Shown piece after piece: positions 1-6,691 of a stretch of 8,901 nt of DNA. Source of the stretch: Firmicutes bacterium CAG:475 (GTDB lineage Bacteria; Bacillota; Clostridia; Christensenellales; CAG-917); assembly GCA_000434435.1 (NCBI GenBank), contig FR895621.1, positions 7,859 through 16,759 of the forward strand, given 5' to 3'. A program made the position numbers and the translations under genes. The notes under the pieces were generated by a model, which was given only the letters and a program-made list of their open reading frames with translations, ran no database searches and was not told the origin of the DNA. How positions within the stretch are numbered: position 1 is the stretch's first letter; each line of letters starts with the position of its first letter.

Positions 1-483
1 CGAACCGCTCTTCATATGAAGCGCGGAATAGTTGCCGGCTTTAAGATTCGTATAGTTTTCACAAAGCGTCGCAAGGAAGTATTTGAGGTCGCCGCCGTCC
101 ATGCACATATGATTGTTGCGCAACGCAAGAACGGAGTGCTTGTCGTCCTCGAACACCGCGATTTTGATTTGCACGTTGTTGTCGTAAGGAATAACCCCCA
201 AAAGCCACTCGTCCGCAACCTTGTCCGCGTCCTCGACTTTTTCATAGGAAACGATATCGTCTATCGTGTAGTTTTCTTCCTTCCAATACGGCTCTATGAC
301 GGTGGTGTTGAAACTCGAATGAAGCACCGGGGCTTTTTCAACCATAAAAAGCACGACGTTCTTCAAAACTTCCATATCGAAGCTACCCTCGTAGGTGAGC
401 TTTGCATGCACCATTCTGTCGTAATAGTTGCGGAACAAAAACTGCATTCTATCCCACATTTCAGCCTTCAATGTCGTTGCCAT
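1..483 (-). CDS. Condensation / alcohol-acetyltransferase-fold protein, 3' end outside window
   Basis: The 161 codons present are the N-terminal part of a longer protein; the reading frame stays open to the left edge. The segment N124-H125-M-C-M-D129-G130 matches the HHxxxDG active-site motif of the CoA-dependent acyltransferase superfamily (NRPS condensation domains, PapA, wax ester and alcohol acetyltransferases). The second, catalytic His and the structural Asp are kept, and the first His is Asn. The preceding strand pattern (VQIKIAVF, then SVLALRNNH) and the early helix with 'APVLHSSF' also fit that fold. These enzymes usually exceed 400 residues, so more than half is missing here. The start at 483 is chosen because AGGAGAGA lies about 3 nt upstream on the minus strand. 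The gene begins 51 nt after the upstream membrane-protein gene on the same strand, so they are probably co-transcribed. Substrate cannot be inferred; without other NRPS domains in view, a stand-alone acyl or acetyl transfer role is more likely than peptide synthesis. Confidence 0.72.
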   Translation of the reverse strand, partial: MATTLKAEMWDRMQFLFRNYYDRMVHAKLTYEGSFDMEVLKNVVLFMVEKAPVLHSSFNTTVIEPYWKEENYTIDDIVSYEKVEDADKVADEWLLGVIPYDNNVQIKIAVFEDDKHSVLALRNNHMCMDGGDLKYFLATLCENYTNLKAGNYSALHMKSGS

Positions 484-534
484 AAATCTCTCCTATCTGT
501 CAAAACAGACACTTTATCAATGCAAAACGATATA

Positions 535-1383
535 TTAATCGTCCCATTCAGTCCAATACTTTTGGTCTTCTTTCTCGTTTTTGTCTTCGAGTTCGGCTCT
601 TTCTTTCTTGTTTTTCGCCTTTGCTTTCTTGATGACGAACGCCATGAGTTCGACAAGTGCGCACACGACGCCGATGAGGCACAACAACCAACCCGGATGC
701 CATACGCCGTTGACGGTGAGTCCCAAAATCACGTAAAGCATGACGCCGAAAATCTCAACGAAAACGGGCAATTCGAACCACTTGATTTTGCTGTTCGTTC
801 CAAACGCGATTGCCGTATCAACGCCCAAAAGCACAACAGGCATTGCGAGGAAACTCATCCATGCGCCTTCGATTTTGAACACGAGACGGAGGAGCAAAAA
901 CACGAACACGGTAAACAAAACTTCGCAGATAGCAACAAATATTCTGACGGGAACGTATTTCTTTTTCTTTGCGAATTTGACCGCTCCGTATAAAAGCAAC
1001 ACGCTTACGCCCGCAAACACACCGCCCACCATAATGAGCCATGCCGGGTGCCAAATCTTCGCAACGCCGCCTACGATGAGATACACGATTGTGAGCAATG
1101 CCACGATTGCCGCCGCACAAATGCTTGCCGCACTGATTTTACGTTTGACTTCACCGCTCTTTATTTGTCTTTTTTCAAACTGTTCGAGAGTTTGATCGAT
1201 ATCGCCGAGTTCGGAAATCGCCATATCGTAAATGAGATTGTCGTCGCTCACGCCTTTGATACGCAACTCCTGCTCTCTGTCAAGAAGTTGACGAAGCAAC
1301 GCTTTGCGGTATTCCATCGCCGCTTGCGTGGGTGCGATTTTTCTGAAATGCTCTTCAAGATACTTCTTGAATCTTTCTTTCAT
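535..1383 (-). CDS. HAAS-like N-terminal domain, six-transmembrane protein
   Basis: This is a 282-residue predicted integral membrane protein. Residues 1-75 form a charged, helical cytoplasmic domain (MKERFKKYLEE, then YRKALLRQLLDREQEL, then SDDNLIYDMAISELGDI) that resembles the HAAS / 'permease prefix domain 1' / DUF1700 group. That group often occurs with PadR regulators; no PadR gene is visible here. Six hydrophobic segments follow, near 84-106, 114-136, 145-169, 174-195, 203-224 and 231-251. A Lys/Glu-rich cytoplasmic tail ends the protein. The two halves share the motif W-H-P-x-W-L at 111-116 and 228-233, pointing to an internal duplication of a three-helix unit. The start at 1383 is preferred over an in-frame upstream extension to 1482 because AAGGGAGAG sits just upstream and the extension looks non-coding. 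It is the first gene of a probable two-gene operon. Specific function is unknown; a signalling or transport accessory role is inference from the domain type. Confidence 0.7.
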   Translation of the reverse strand: MKERFKKYLEEHFRKIAPTQAAMEYRKALLRQLLDREQELRIKGVSDDNLIYDMAISELGDIDQTLEQFEKRQIKSGEVKRKISAASICAAAIVALLTIVYLIVGGVAKIWHPAWLIMVGGVFAGVSVLLLYGAVKFAKKKKYVPVRIFVAICEVLFTVFVFLLLRLVFKIEGAWMSFLAMPVVLLGVDTAIAFGTNSKIKWFELPVFVEIFGVMLYVILGLTVNGVWHPGWLLCLIGVVCALVELMAFVIKKAKAKNKKERAELEDKNEKEDQKYWTEWDD

Positions 1384-1454
1384 AACGTACTCTCCCTTGC
1401 GCGATTGCGCTTGATGTTTACACGAAATATACGCGCGCATCGGCGTTTGGTTAC

Positions 1455-1460
1455 ATTGTA
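1455..1460 (-). promoter_or_regulatory. Possible -10 box for the minus-strand operon
   Basis: Read on the minus strand, TACAAT lies about 70 nt upstream of the membrane-protein start at 1383 and is one base away from the sigma-A -10 consensus. The matching -35 region (ATGCAA at 16-nt spacing) is weak. The assignment is tentative. Confidence 0.25.
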
Positions 1461-1462
1461 TC

Positions 1463-1488
1463 ACAATTTTTTTTGCTTGCATACGGTA
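1463..1488 (+). promoter_or_regulatory. Candidate sporulation-sigma (SigK/SigE-like) promoter
   Basis: CATACGGTA at 1480-1488 fits the CATAnnnTA -10 pattern of mother-cell sigma factors (SigK, with SigE similar). An AC dinucleotide at 1463-1464 lies 15 nt upstream, near the position of the minimal SigK -35. A start site near 1493-1496 would leave a leader of about 85 nt before the collagen-like gene. Such short motifs arise by chance; the suggestion rests mainly on the gene's likely spore-surface role. Confidence 0.3.
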
Positions 1489-1565
1489 TATGGAAAATCA
1501 TTCTTTGTCACGCAACGAAACAAACTCGCAAAAAACTCTTTCCGCATGCGTTTTACATAACAAAC

Positions 1566-1572
1566 AAGGAGG
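1566..1572 (+). promoter_or_regulatory. Shine-Dalgarno site deciding the collagen-like gene start
   Basis: AAGGAGG is a full-strength anti-16S match. ATG at 1580 lies 7 nt downstream, which is ideal. An in-frame ATG at 1574 is only 1 nt away and the ATG at 1490 has no site, so 1580 is taken as the start. Confidence 0.8.
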
Positions 1573-1579
1573 AATGCTT

Positions 1580-2368
1580 ATGCTTTTCAATTTTTTCAAT
1601 CCGTGCTGTCAAAACACGCCTATGCGCTACTGCAATCAACCGTCGATTGAATATGTCAGAGGTCCGATGGGGCCGGTGGGAGCGACGGGCCCCAGAGGGC
1701 CTATGGGTCCGCAAGGCGCACAAGGTCCGCAAGGTCCGCAAGGCGCAACGGGCGCGACAGGAGCTACAGGTCCCGTCGGTGCAACGGGAGCAACGGGTGC
1801 AACCGGGCCGCAAGGGCCTCAAGGCATCCAAGGCGAAACCGGTGCGACGGGCGCAACCGGACCGCAAGGTCCTGCCGGGCCTCAAGGCGCGCAAGGAATA
1901 CAGGGTGAAACGGGTGCGACCGGTCCTCAAGGTCCCGTCGGTCCGCAAGGTCCGCAAGGAGAGCCGGGCACAAGCGCATTGCAAGACGCATTGTATGCCT
2001 ACGGCGGTACGCAAACGGTTGCGACGGGCGCGATAATTCCGCTTGCCAACTCAACATCCACGCCTACGACCACAATGACTTTGACGGACAACGCAATCGT
2101 TTTGCCGGCAGGCACTTATCTCGTAACCTACGGGGCAACCGGCACGCGAACGACGGACGGAAATCTGTCGGCGCAATTGTATGCAAACGGCTCGGCACTC
2201 GCAAACGAAATCGTCAGTGACAACGCCACCTCCGCAAACTCGGCAAATCTGTCCAAAACCATTCTTTACACCGCCGCCGCAGACGGAACGACTCTTTCTT
2301 TGTACAACACGTCGGGTGAAAGCGTAAATCTCACGGGAGCAAACATCACTGCTGTCAGAATTCTATAA
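1580..2368 (+). CDS. Collagen-like (Gly-X-Y) protein with BclA-like C-terminal domain
   Basis: This 262-residue protein has three parts. Residues 1-27 are a short head with Cys9, Cys10 and Cys18 and a Phe-rich start (MLFNFFNPCC). Residues 28-129 are 34 uninterrupted Gly-X-Y triplets, mainly GPQ, GAT, GPV and GET. Residues about 133-262 form a Ser/Thr/Ala-rich beta-type domain (for example LPAGTYLVTYGATG and the end ITAVRIL). The last part resembles the TNF/C1q-like trimerising head of BclA-type exosporium glycoproteins and clostridial collagen-like proteins. The expected product is a trimeric filament on the spore or cell surface; the Thr-rich GAT triplets would be possible O-glycosylation sites. 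There is no secretion signal or LPXTG anchor, which fits mother-cell synthesis and assembly on a forming spore rather than export. The head cysteines might help attachment. It is monocistronic, starts divergently from the membrane operon and ends in a strong terminator. Spore location is inference. Confidence 0.88.
   Translation: MLFNFFNPCCQNTPMRYCNQPSIEYVRGPMGPVGATGPRGPMGPQGAQGPQGPQGATGATGATGPVGATGATGATGPQGPQGIQGETGATGATGPQGPAGPQGAQGIQGETGATGPQGPVGPQGPQGEPGTSALQDALYAYGGTQTVATGAIIPLANSTSTPTTTMTLTDNAIVLPAGTYLVTYGATGTRTTDGNLSAQLYANGSALANEIVSDNATSANSANLSKTILYTAAADGTTLSLYNTSGESVNLTGANITAVRIL
1661..1966 (+). repeat. Collagen-like 9-bp coding repeat, 34 Gly-X-Y triplets
   Basis: The tract is a degenerate 9-nt repeat (Gly codon plus two) with no interruption. 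Blocks recur at higher order: GPQ-G(A/I)Q-GET-GAT occurs near triplets 17-22 and again near 25-29, indicating expansion by duplication. Such tracts commonly vary in length between strains. Confidence 0.9.
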
Positions 2369-2387
2369 TAGCCGGCGTTTATCAACC

Positions 2388-2416
2388 AAAAACGCACACT
2401 TTAAGTGTGCGTTTTT
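2388..2416. terminator. Bidirectional intrinsic terminator
   Basis: The arms AAAAACGCACACTT (2388-2401) and AAGTGTGCGTTTTT (2403-2416) are perfect 14-bp complements around a single T. The practical hairpin is ACGCACACT/AGTGTGCGT with a small loop. Flanking A5 and T5 runs give a U-tract after the stem on either strand. It lies between the converging collagen-like gene (stop at 2368) and mfd (stop at 2448) and should end both transcripts. Confidence 0.9.
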
Positions 2417-2447
2417 GCATTTTATCGTATTTTTATTTGCTTTTACA

Positions 2448-5400
2448 TCATTCGATACCGTCGAAAAAGTCTATGAGTTTTGCGATTTTTTGCTCGGCGG
2501 TAAGTTTGTTGACTTCAAATATCATTGAGGGCGGAATGGTGGTTGTAAGCACCACGCTGCCGCTGTTTTTGGCAACCGCGTTCATAAGACTTTCGTTTTT
2601 GAAGATGTCGGCGTCATAGAAATTTACACCCGCTCCGTTGCGGTTGATGACGATTCTCGACACGTCATAATTGGACGCGAGATTTTTCAAAAGCGCGATA
2701 TTGATAAGGTTTTCAAGCGGCAAATCCACTTCGCCGTACACCTCGCCGAGTTCCTTGACGAGCGAATCTCTTGCGCTCTTTGACGCAACCTTTGATATTT
2801 GCTTGTACACCCTCAACTTGTCGCGACCGGATATATAGCTGTCGCTGATGAACGCCGCCGCGTCCACCTTCATTTCCACGTCGCGTTCGGGCTTCTTGAC
2901 GACGCCCGTCTTTATCTCTTGCACCGCTTCGTCAAGCAATTCCAGATACATCTCGTAACCGACTTTTTCGATATGCCCGCTTTGCTCCGCGCCCAAAATG
3001 TTACCCGCGCCTCTTATGGACAAGTCGGCAAGCGCAACTCTGAATCCGCTGCCTATCTCGGTGTTTTCAAGCAGCGAATCCAACCTCTTTTGCGCGTTTT
3101 CGGTGATAGTACCGTTTTCGGGAACGGTGAAATATGCGTGTGCCAAAACGCCCCGTCTGCCCACTCTTCCCCTCAACTGGTAGAGCTGCGAAAGTCCGAA
3201 GCGACCGCTGTCTATGACGATGAGCGTGTTTGCGTCGGGAAGGTCTATTCCGTTTTCGATAATCGTGGTTGACACAAGCACGTCGAATTCTTTGTCGTAA
3301 AATGCGCTTATGCGTTGTTCGAGTTGACCGGGAGCCATTTGTCCGTGAGCGGTGATAACCCTTGCGCCCTCGCACATTTGACGGATTCTGCTTGCAAATG
3401 CGTCGAGCGCGTCTATATCGTTGAGAAGCACGAGCGTTTGTCCGCCCCTTGCAAGTTCTCTTGTGATTGCGTCCTTGCAAAGCGCGTCGCTGTAACCCAC
3501 CACATATGTTTGTATCGGTAGCCTGCCTCTCGGTGCGGTTTCCAGCATGGATATATCTCTGACGCCCGTGAGCGACATATTCAGCGTGCGCGGAATTGGC
3601 GTTGCCGAGAGCGTAAGCACGTTGACGAGCGGATATTTTTCTTTCAGTTTCTCTTTGTGTTCAACGCCGAAACGCTGCTCTTCGTCAAGCACCAACAGCC
3701 CCAAATCGTGAAATTCGACGTCTTTTGCAAGCACTTTGTGCGTTGCGATAACCATGTGCGTGGTGCCGTCTTTTAGTTCTTTGAGAAGTTGTTCGTTTTC
3801 CTTTGACGATTGAAGTCTTGTGAGCAATCCGCATTTTATGCCGAAAGGTTCGAGGCGTTTGACAAGATTTTCATAATGCTGTCTTGCAAGTATCGTAGTC
3901 GGCGCAAGCAACACCGCCTGTTTTGAGTCGAGAACGGTTTTGAACATCGCTCTGAACGCAACTTCCGTCTTGCCGAAGCCCACGTCGCCAACAAGCAACC
4001 TGTCCATAATTCGTCCGCTTTCCATATCGTTTTTGATATCGGCAATCGCTTTGAGCTGGTCGGGAGTTTCCTCGTATTCGAAATTGTCCTCGAATTCCTT
4101 TTGCCACACGGTGTCGGGACTGTATTTAAATCCGCGTTGCTTTTCGCGCTTTGCGTATAGTTCGACAAGGTTGATTGCGAGCTTGCGCACGGATTTGCGC
4201 ACCTTTTCCTTTTCTCTCTCGAACTCTTTGCCGCCGAGCTTGTTGAGTTTGGGGTGCTCCTCTCCGACAAACTTTTGCAGATTGTTCATCTGGTCGGTTG
4301 CAACGTAAAGCGTATCGCCGTCGCGATATTTAAGGACGATGTATTCCTTTTCGAAATCACCCGTTTTGAGGATGGTCGTCCCCTCGCAAATGCCAACGCC
4401 GTGAATTTTGTGCACGACGTAATCGCCGGGCTTGGGCGAAAGAGCTTGCTCGGTTGCCTTGACGGCAATCTCGCTCGTGCGGCGTTTGCCTATGCACTCG
4501 CTCGTGCCGATAAGACAGGCTTTGACCGCCGGATATATAAAACCTGTTTCCACTTGAAGCGGAGTTGCCAAAACGCTGCCTTCGTCGTTGCCGTCCTCGC
4601 TGTAAGTTGCGTATATCTCGTATTCTCTGAGGCTCTCGACGATGTTTTTCGCCTGTTCTCTGCCGCCGCACGCCATAACTACCTTCGTGCCGTTGAGGAT
4701 AAAGTTTTTCAGATCCTGAACGATGGTGTTGGGATCGAGATAATATTTCGTTACGGGACGAGTTTTAGGCTCGATGATATATTTCGGCTCAAAAAGCCTG
4801 TTGTCGAGAGAAAGCGAGGCAAATCCCATTTTTCTCAAAAAGATGAGTTGTCGTTTGACCTCGTGTGCGGTTATGCACACCTCTTTATGCTCGGGCAAAA
4901 TCTCTTCGCCTTCGCACAACGTTTTTATGCGCCCGGCAAACTCTTTTTCGAGAATTTGCAGCTTGTCGGCAACAACTCTCGGCTCGTCGAAAATCACAAG
5001 CGTCGGTTTGTCGTCGTCAAAAAAGTCGAAAAGACTTTGCGTGCAACTCTTCAAAAAGGGCAACGCCCAAACGCTCGACGCGTCGCATGCGCCCACGCTC
5101 AACAATTCTTTTGCTTGCTGCGCGTTTTTGTTTTCGGGATGCAAAGAGAGCTTTTCCCTTGCAAATTCATAGCCCTTTTCGTCAAGCAATATATCGCTTG
5201 CAGGCGCAAAATTTACGCTTTGCACCTCGTTGGACGCAAGCATGCTTTCAACGTCTATAACCTTGATGGTTTCAACAAGCTCGTCAAAGAAATTGATTCT
5301 GTACGCAACGCCCGAAATATCGCAAACGTCCACGATATCGCCTCTGACGGCAAAATCGCCGACGTCTTGCACCATCGCCTGACGTTTGTACCCGGCAAGC

Positions 5401-5876
5401 GCAAGTTTGTCGGCAAGAACTTGCGGAGAAATCACGTCTTCTTTTTTTACGCAAACGGTGTATTTTTCGACAAGTTCTCTTTTGGGGAAAAGCTGCAACA
5501 AACTGTCCGCCGCAGTAACCACGACGTCAACCTCGCCGCACACAATATCTTTAAGCGCGCAAATACGCTCGCGCATACCCTGCTCCGAAAAGCCTTTTCT
5601 TGCAATCAACACGTCGTCGCGATAGGGCAAATAATCGACTTTTACCCCCCAACTTTCAATTTTTCTCGCAAGACTTTTTGCGCCCAGTGCGTCGGACGCA
5701 ACGATAAGTTTTCTCACGGGAAGTTGGGACATAATATGGATTTTCGCCCCCTCGCAAACTCGCAAAACGCAAACTGCCGACAGTTTGTCGTCGGCAAGTT
5801 TTTTTGCGCCTATACCTTGCAAAGAAGCAAGTTTTTCGCCCATATTTTGAAGTTGAAAAATCTTCGGTGTTTCCAT
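2448..5876 (-). CDS. mfd: Transcription-repair coupling factor Mfd
   Basis: The 1142-residue product is a full-length Mfd (family about 1150-1180). Mfd is a DNA translocase that removes RNA polymerase stalled at lesions and recruits UvrA for nucleotide excision repair. Visible domains in order: an N-terminal UvrB-homology module (1 to about 340, with the GDFAVRGDI signature at 173-181); an RNA-polymerase-interacting domain starting KPGDYVVHKIHGVG at 482-495; superfamily-2 helicase motor motifs, with Walker A GDVGFGKT at 630-637, DEEQ at 731-734, SATPIPRTL near 757 and QLRGRVGRRG from 900; the translocation (TRG) motif RGAGNILGAEQSGH from 955; and a C-terminal TRCF domain to the end. All motor motifs look intact. 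ATG at 5876 is chosen; a TTG two codons upstream is an alternative. There is no clear Shine-Dalgarno site, and pth ends only 30 nt upstream, so translation may depend on pth read-through. Confidence 0.98.
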   Translation of the reverse strand: METPKIFQLQNMGEKLASLQGIGAKKLADDKLSAVCVLRVCEGAKIHIMSQLPVRKLIVASDALGAKSLARKIESWGVKVDYLPYRDDVLIARKGFSEQGMRERICALKDIVCGEVDVVVTAADSLLQLFPKRELVEKYTVCVKKEDVISPQVLADKLALAGYKRQAMVQDVGDFAVRGDIVDVCDISGVAYRINFFDELVETIKVIDVESMLASNEVQSVNFAPASDILLDEKGYEFAREKLSLHPENKNAQQAKELLSVGACDASSVWALPFLKSCTQSLFDFFDDDKPTLVIFDEPRVVADKLQILEKEFAGRIKTLCEGEEILPEHKEVCITAHEVKRQLIFLRKMGFASLSLDNRLFEPKYIIEPKTRPVTKYYLDPNTIVQDLKNFILNGTKVVMACGGREQAKNIVESLREYEIYATYSEDGNDEGSVLATPLQVETGFIYPAVKACLIGTSECIGKRRTSEIAVKATEQALSPKPGDYVVHKIHGVGICEGTTILKTGDFEKEYIVLKYRDGDTLYVATDQMNNLQKFVGEEHPKLNKLGGKEFEREKEKVRKSVRKLAINLVELYAKREKQRGFKYSPDTVWQKEFEDNFEYEETPDQLKAIADIKNDMESGRIMDRLLVGDVGFGKTEVAFRAMFKTVLDSKQAVLLAPTTILARQHYENLVKRLEPFGIKCGLLTRLQSSKENEQLLKELKDGTTHMVIATHKVLAKDVEFHDLGLLVLDEEQRFGVEHKEKLKEKYPLVNVLTLSATPIPRTLNMSLTGVRDISMLETAPRGRLPIQTYVVGYSDALCKDAITRELARGGQTLVLLNDIDALDAFASRIRQMCEGARVITAHGQMAPGQLEQRISAFYDKEFDVLVSTTIIENGIDLPDANTLIVIDSGRFGLSQLYQLRGRVGRRGVLAHAYFTVPENGTITENAQKRLDSLLENTEIGSGFRVALADLSIRGAGNILGAEQSGHIEKVGYEMYLELLDEAVQEIKTGVVKKPERDVEMKVDAAAFISDSYISGRDKLRVYKQISKVASKSARDSLVKELGEVYGEVDLPLENLINIALLKNLASNYDVSRIVINRNGAGVNFYDADIFKNESLMNAVAKNSGSVVLTTTIPPSMIFEVNKLTAEQKIAKLIDFFDGIE

Positions 5877-5906
5877 TTTCAATATATAAAATCGTAAATT
5901 GTCAAA

Positions 5907-6488
5907 TCACTTTTTTCTGTTTACACACTCTTGTATGCGTTGAATATCGTCGCCCTCGATTATCATTTCAAACGCTTCGACGGCAGTGTCGATTGACTGC
6001 TGCAAAACCTGCTTGTTTGCAAAATCGACCTTTGACAGTACAAAATCGATAAGTTCAACCTCGTGATTGGCAAGTTCATCGGTTTTTGTACCGATGCGCA
6101 CGCGCGCAAATTGCTCGGTGTTAAGTTCCTTGACAATATTACGCATGCCGTTGTGAGTGCCTGCGCTTCCTTCCTCGCGTATGCGCAATTTTCCGATAGG
6201 CAAATCTATATCGTCATAGCAAACGACAAGCTCCCTTGCCTCGTCCACGTCGTAGGCGCGCACCAGCTTTTTGACCGCTTCGCCCGAAAGATTCATATAC
6301 GTTTGCGGTTTTGCAATCACAAATTCCACGCCCTTGTAGACCGCCTTGCAAGTGAGTGCGTCGCACTCGGATTTGGCAATCTTCACTTTGCACTTTTTTG
6401 CCAAAGCGTCCACCGCCATAAAGCCGACGTTGTGATATGTGTTTTTGTACTTCATGCCGGGGTTGCCCAGTCCTACGATGAGTATCAT
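5907..6488 (-). CDS. pth: Peptidyl-tRNA hydrolase
   Basis: This 193-residue protein is a complete bacterial Pth. It hydrolyses the ester bond of peptidyl-tRNAs that drop off the ribosome, freeing tRNA in the cytoplasm. Active-site features are present: GLGNPG with Asn9, YHNVGF with catalytic His19, KPQTYMNLSGE with Asn66, the D-D-I-D-L-P loop with Asp92, and GSAGTHNG with Asn113. These correspond to E. coli Asn10, His20, Asn68, Asp93 and Asn114. Length is typical. The ATG at 6488 is preceded by AAGAGGAC on the minus strand, a good ribosome site. It sits between the glmU-like gene (203 nt upstream) and mfd (30 nt downstream), an order common in Firmicutes, although prs, which often lies between glmU and pth, is absent here. 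Confidence 0.98.
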   Translation of the reverse strand: MILIVGLGNPGMKYKNTYHNVGFMAVDALAKKCKVKIAKSECDALTCKAVYKGVEFVIAKPQTYMNLSGEAVKKLVRAYDVDEARELVVCYDDIDLPIGKLRIREEGSAGTHNGMRNIVKELNTEQFARVRIGTKTDELANHEVELIDFVLSKVDFANKQVLQQSIDTAVEAFEMIIEGDDIQRIQECVNRKK

Positions 6489-6520
6489 ATTGTCCTCTTA
6501 AACATCGATATTCTTGATGC

Positions 6521-6623
6521 TTTTATTGCGATTTTTATGTGCTTTTATGCGATTTTTTGCACGTTTTTACGTGTTTTTTTGTGTGTTTTTTGCGTGCTTT
6601 TCGACGACTTTTCGACGACTTTT
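6521..6623. repeat. Ten phased A/T-tracts with 11-bp period (degenerate tandem repeat)
   Basis: On the plus strand T-runs of 4-7 lie at 6521-6524, 6532-6536, 6543-6546, 6553-6558, 6564-6568, 6574-6580, 6586-6591, 6598-6601, 6609-6612 and 6620-6623. The centres average 11.0 bp apart, with individual gaps of 10.5-11.5. The right end contains two exact copies of the 11-mer CGACGACTTTT (6602-6612, 6613-6623); further left the units decay, with alternating ATCGCAT-like and GCACAT-like spacers on the minus strand. It fills about half of the spacer between the glmU-like gene and pth. Regularly phased A-tracts are known to bend DNA; whether this one does so in the cell is inference. Confidence 0.8.
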
Positions 6624-6691
6624 CACCGCTCGAATTGTCCTGTGCAATCGATGTCTTGCATATTGGCGCACACGGTTTCGTTTGCCGATTG

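Noticed and set aside
16..993. A 325-codon plus-strand frame
   Set aside because: It spans antisense across two minus-strand genes that have real motifs and ribosome sites; its composition (His/Asp/Phe-rich) is typical of a shadow frame.
1473..2036. Arg/Lys-rich frame overlapping the collagen-like gene
   Set aside because: It is the +1 reading of the same Gly-X-Y repeat; the repeat makes other frames open as well.
4254..5897. A 547-codon open frame on the plus strand across the mfd gene
   Set aside because: It is exactly antisense to conserved Mfd domains, has no ribosome site and shows no family motif; the codon bias of mfd explains the missing stops.
6559..6580. CACGT-TTTT-ACGTG followed by seven Ts, resembling a plus-strand terminator
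   Set aside because: The stem is only 5 bp, there is no plus-strand gene to end, and the T-run is one unit of the phased tract array.
6535..6691. Lys-rich histone-like tail that could be reached by +1 frameshifting at the end of the glmU-like gene
   Set aside because: The codons before the stop (AAA CCC AAA CAA) are not a good slippery site, no pseudoknot is evident, and the lysines follow simply from the A-tract repeat.
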